From assembly GCA_021781315.1 (NCBI GenBank), contig JAJXXB010000280.1, forward strand, positions 1 through 6,371: DNA of 6,371 nucleotides, in the 5' to 3' direction. Below are positions 5,316 to 6,371 of the stretch, piece after piece; the first letter of the stretch is position 1, and each line of letters starts with the position of its first letter. The notes beneath the pieces were generated by a model, which ran no database searches, was not told the origin of the DNA, and was given only the letters and a program-made list of their open reading frames with translations. The DNA comes from Actinomycetes bacterium (GTDB taxonomy: Bacteria; Actinomycetota; Acidimicrobiia; Acidimicrobiales; RAAP-2). The translations under genes and the position numbers were made by a program.

Positions 5316-5323
5316 ACGGGGCC

Positions 5324-5854
5324 ATGGAGCGAGCCTTGCGCGTGGTGACCCTGTGCACGGGCAACGTGGCGCGCTCGGTGATGCTCGCCTCGATGCTGCA
5401 AGCCCTCGGTTCCGAGGCGGGCCGCACCTTCGAGGTGCGAAGCGCCGGCACCCACGCCGTCGAGGGGGCCGCGGTGAGTGCTCGCACGCGCGACGCGATG
5501 CTCGGCCTTGACGAGCTGCCCGCGGCCTCGATCACCGCGCACCGCAGCCACCAGCTCGAGCTCGCCGACCTCGAGTGGGCCGACCTGGTGCTGTGTGCCG
5601 AAGCCGACCACGTGCGCTACGTGCACCGCGAGTTTCCGGCCTTCGCCCTCTCGTGCTGCACGATCGGCCAGTTCGTGCGCGAGGCGCCGCTCGACGCGCC
5701 CTGGTCGACCCAGGTGGCGGTCGTCGCGGCGAGCGACCCCGACGCGGCCTTTGACGTGGCGGATCCGGCCGGCGGCGACCAGGCGGTCTATGACGAGTGC
5801 GCGAGCCAGCTCTTCGAGCTGGCTCAGGTCTTTCTCACCGTGCTCTCGGCCTAG
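5324..5854 (+). CDS. Low-molecular-weight protein tyrosine phosphatase-like protein
   Basis: The 176-residue protein begins with the LMW-PTP P-loop VTLCTGNVARSVM: nucleophile C11, five residues, R17, S18. Next come the family's VRSAGTHAVEG (about 38-48), an AHRSHQLELADLEWADLVLCAEADH stretch and, near the end, DVADPAGGDQAVYDECASQL, where D147-P148 is the expected general-acid pair. The fold is shared with arsenate reductases; the DP motif favours a phosphatase. It would remove phosphate from protein tyrosine (or possibly arginine) in the cytoplasm. The second P-loop cysteine of many family members (CxGNxCRS) is alanine here (A16), so the usual protective disulfide cannot form. It is longer than classic members (about 150-160 residues) because of an insertion before the DP motif. 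The ATG at 5324 starts right at the domain. Confidence 0.88.
   Translation: MERALRVVTLCTGNVARSVMLASMLQALGSEAGRTFEVRSAGTHAVEGAAVSARTRDAMLGLDELPAASITAHRSHQLELADLEWADLVLCAEADHVRYVHREFPAFALSCCTIGQFVREAPLDAPWSTQVAVVAASDPDAAFDVADPAGGDQAVYDECASQLFELAQVFLTVLSA
5803..5825. terminator. Strong hairpin in the 3' end of the phosphatase gene
   Basis: Arms GAGCCAGCTC (5803-5812) and GAGCTGGCTC (5816-5825) pair perfectly over 10 bp around a 3-nt loop, 27 nt before the phosphatase stop, followed by AGGTCTTTCT. The opposing TetR gene ends only 5 bp beyond the phosphatase stop, so the hairpin could act as a terminator, best placed for TetR transcripts, which reach it about 35 nt past their stop. Structure seen; function inferred. 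Confidence 0.4.
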
Positions 5855-5859
5855 CGGCG

Positions 5860-6371
5860 TTAGTCCTCGCGCACGGCGCGCAGCCCGCCCCAGGCGAGGG
5901 TGGCGCTGCGAGCGGCGAGGCGCTCGGCTTCGGAGCTCGACGGCTCGGGCCAGCCGTTGGCGGCCTGCTGGACGAGCCAGGTCGTCGCGGCGCCCTCGAC
6001 GATCCCGACGACCCCGGCCGCGAGCTGGCGGCGGTGTTCGTCTGAGATCGAGAGGTTGATGTAGGGCTCGAGGAACGAGACGAGCCCGAGCTCGAGCCGG
6101 CCGAGCTCCTTTGCGGTCTCGCCCTCGTGGCGATGGATGAAGAGAATCCGGAAGGCGTCGGTCTCGCGCACGACCATCTCGAAGTAGACCCGGAAGGCCA
6201 CCTCGATCTTCAGCCGCGGCGACTCGACCGCCTCGACGGCGGTGGTGAGCTGGGCGAGCAGGCGCTCGGCGGTCTCGGCCACGATCTGGCGGTAGAGGTC
6301 GGACTTGGAGGAGAAGTACTGATAGAGGATCGGCTTGGTGAAGCCGGCGCCGCGGGCGATGTCGTCCATCG
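5860..6371 (-). CDS. TetR-family transcriptional regulator (5' end outside window)
   Basis: The frame runs from a TAA at 5862-5860 to the right edge, with 170 codons visible. It opens with MDDIARGAGFTKPILYQYFSSKSDLY, the second half of a TetR helix-turn-helix, in which this Met is an internal residue; the first helix (about 20-40 residues) lies outside. The rest is an all-helical ligand/dimer domain (FRVYFEMVVRETDAFRILF, GIVEGAATTWLVQQ) with no recognisable ligand signature. TetR proteins are homodimeric repressors released by small ligands, often controlling a neighbouring gene. The likely target would be upstream of its start, to the right of this window. It converges on the phosphatase gene with a 5-bp gap, so no link to that gene is implied. 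Confidence 0.92.
   Translation of the reverse strand, partial: MDDIARGAGFTKPILYQYFSSKSDLYRQIVAETAERLLAQLTTAVEAVESPRLKIEVAFRVYFEMVVRETDAFRILFIHRHEGETAKELGRLELGLVSFLEPYINLSISDEHRRQLAAGVVGIVEGAATTWLVQQAANGWPEPSSSEAERLAARSATLAWGGLRAVRED

Noticed and set aside
4150..5535. Long open frame on the minus strand opposite the yeiH-like and phosphatase genes
   Set aside because: Its translation is Asp/Arg/Gly-rich low-complexity sequence with no domain. It is the mirror of two well-supported genes in GC-rich DNA.
1..6371. CRISPR arrays, tRNA or rRNA genes, IS ends
   Set aside because: Looked for on both strands. No regularly spaced repeats, cloverleaf-like segments, transposase remnants or terminal inverted repeats with target duplications were seen.

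Overview
The window is high-GC DNA that most resembles an actinobacterium. The composition and codon use, the actinobacterial style of the small phosphatase (CTGNVARS active site with a long C-terminal tail), and several genes whose -10 box lies about 8 nt before the start codon without a Shine-Dalgarno site (leaderless type) all point that way. An Acidimicrobiia-like host is my guess, held weakly. The right half (about 2.7 to 6.4 kb) looks like well-kept chromosomal sequence. The left part (1 to about 1.8 kb) is more AT-rich and patchy and looks like accessory DNA.

Layout. 1-706 (minus): the first 235 codons of a P-loop ATPase of the archaeal-type/DUF234-like group, with a strong Shine-Dalgarno site and, upstream, three copies of the octamer ATACTATG (two direct, one inverted). 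787-1064: no gene seen. 1065-1148 (plus): the last 27 codons of an acyl-CoA dehydrogenase, a relic with the rest missing. 1213-1501 (minus): a frameshifted, truncated relic of the N-terminal P-loop domain of a large LuxR/AAA_16-type regulator. 1502-1750: nothing recognisable. 1830-2485 (plus): an intact toxin-antitoxin pair, a Phd/YefM-family antitoxin and a VapC-type PIN ribonuclease. 2733-3212 (plus): a PAP2 membrane phosphatase (BcrC-like) whose best start position carries ATC instead of ATG. 3213-4112 (minus): a LysR regulator. 4195-5283 (plus): a YeiH/UPF0324 (putative sulfate exporter) membrane protein divergent from the LysR gene. 5324-5854 (plus): a low-molecular-weight protein tyrosine phosphatase-like protein. 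5860-6371 (minus): the C-terminal part of a TetR regulator running off the window.

How they fit together. The LysR-YeiH divergent pair is a classic regulator/target arrangement, with a dyad-symmetric T-N11-A box lying over the LysR gene's own -10 and start codon. The toxin-antitoxin pair sits at the border between scrambled accessory DNA and ordinary chromosome. The two unrelated gene relics at 1065-1501 mark this stretch as a rearrangement scar. The two convergent gene ends are extremely tight (0 and 5 bp), and each carries an inverted repeat at or near the stop codons. I do not see a clearly new biological system. The best leads are the missing start codon of the PAP2 gene, the leaderless promoter pattern, the repeat-controlled ATPase and the LysR box.
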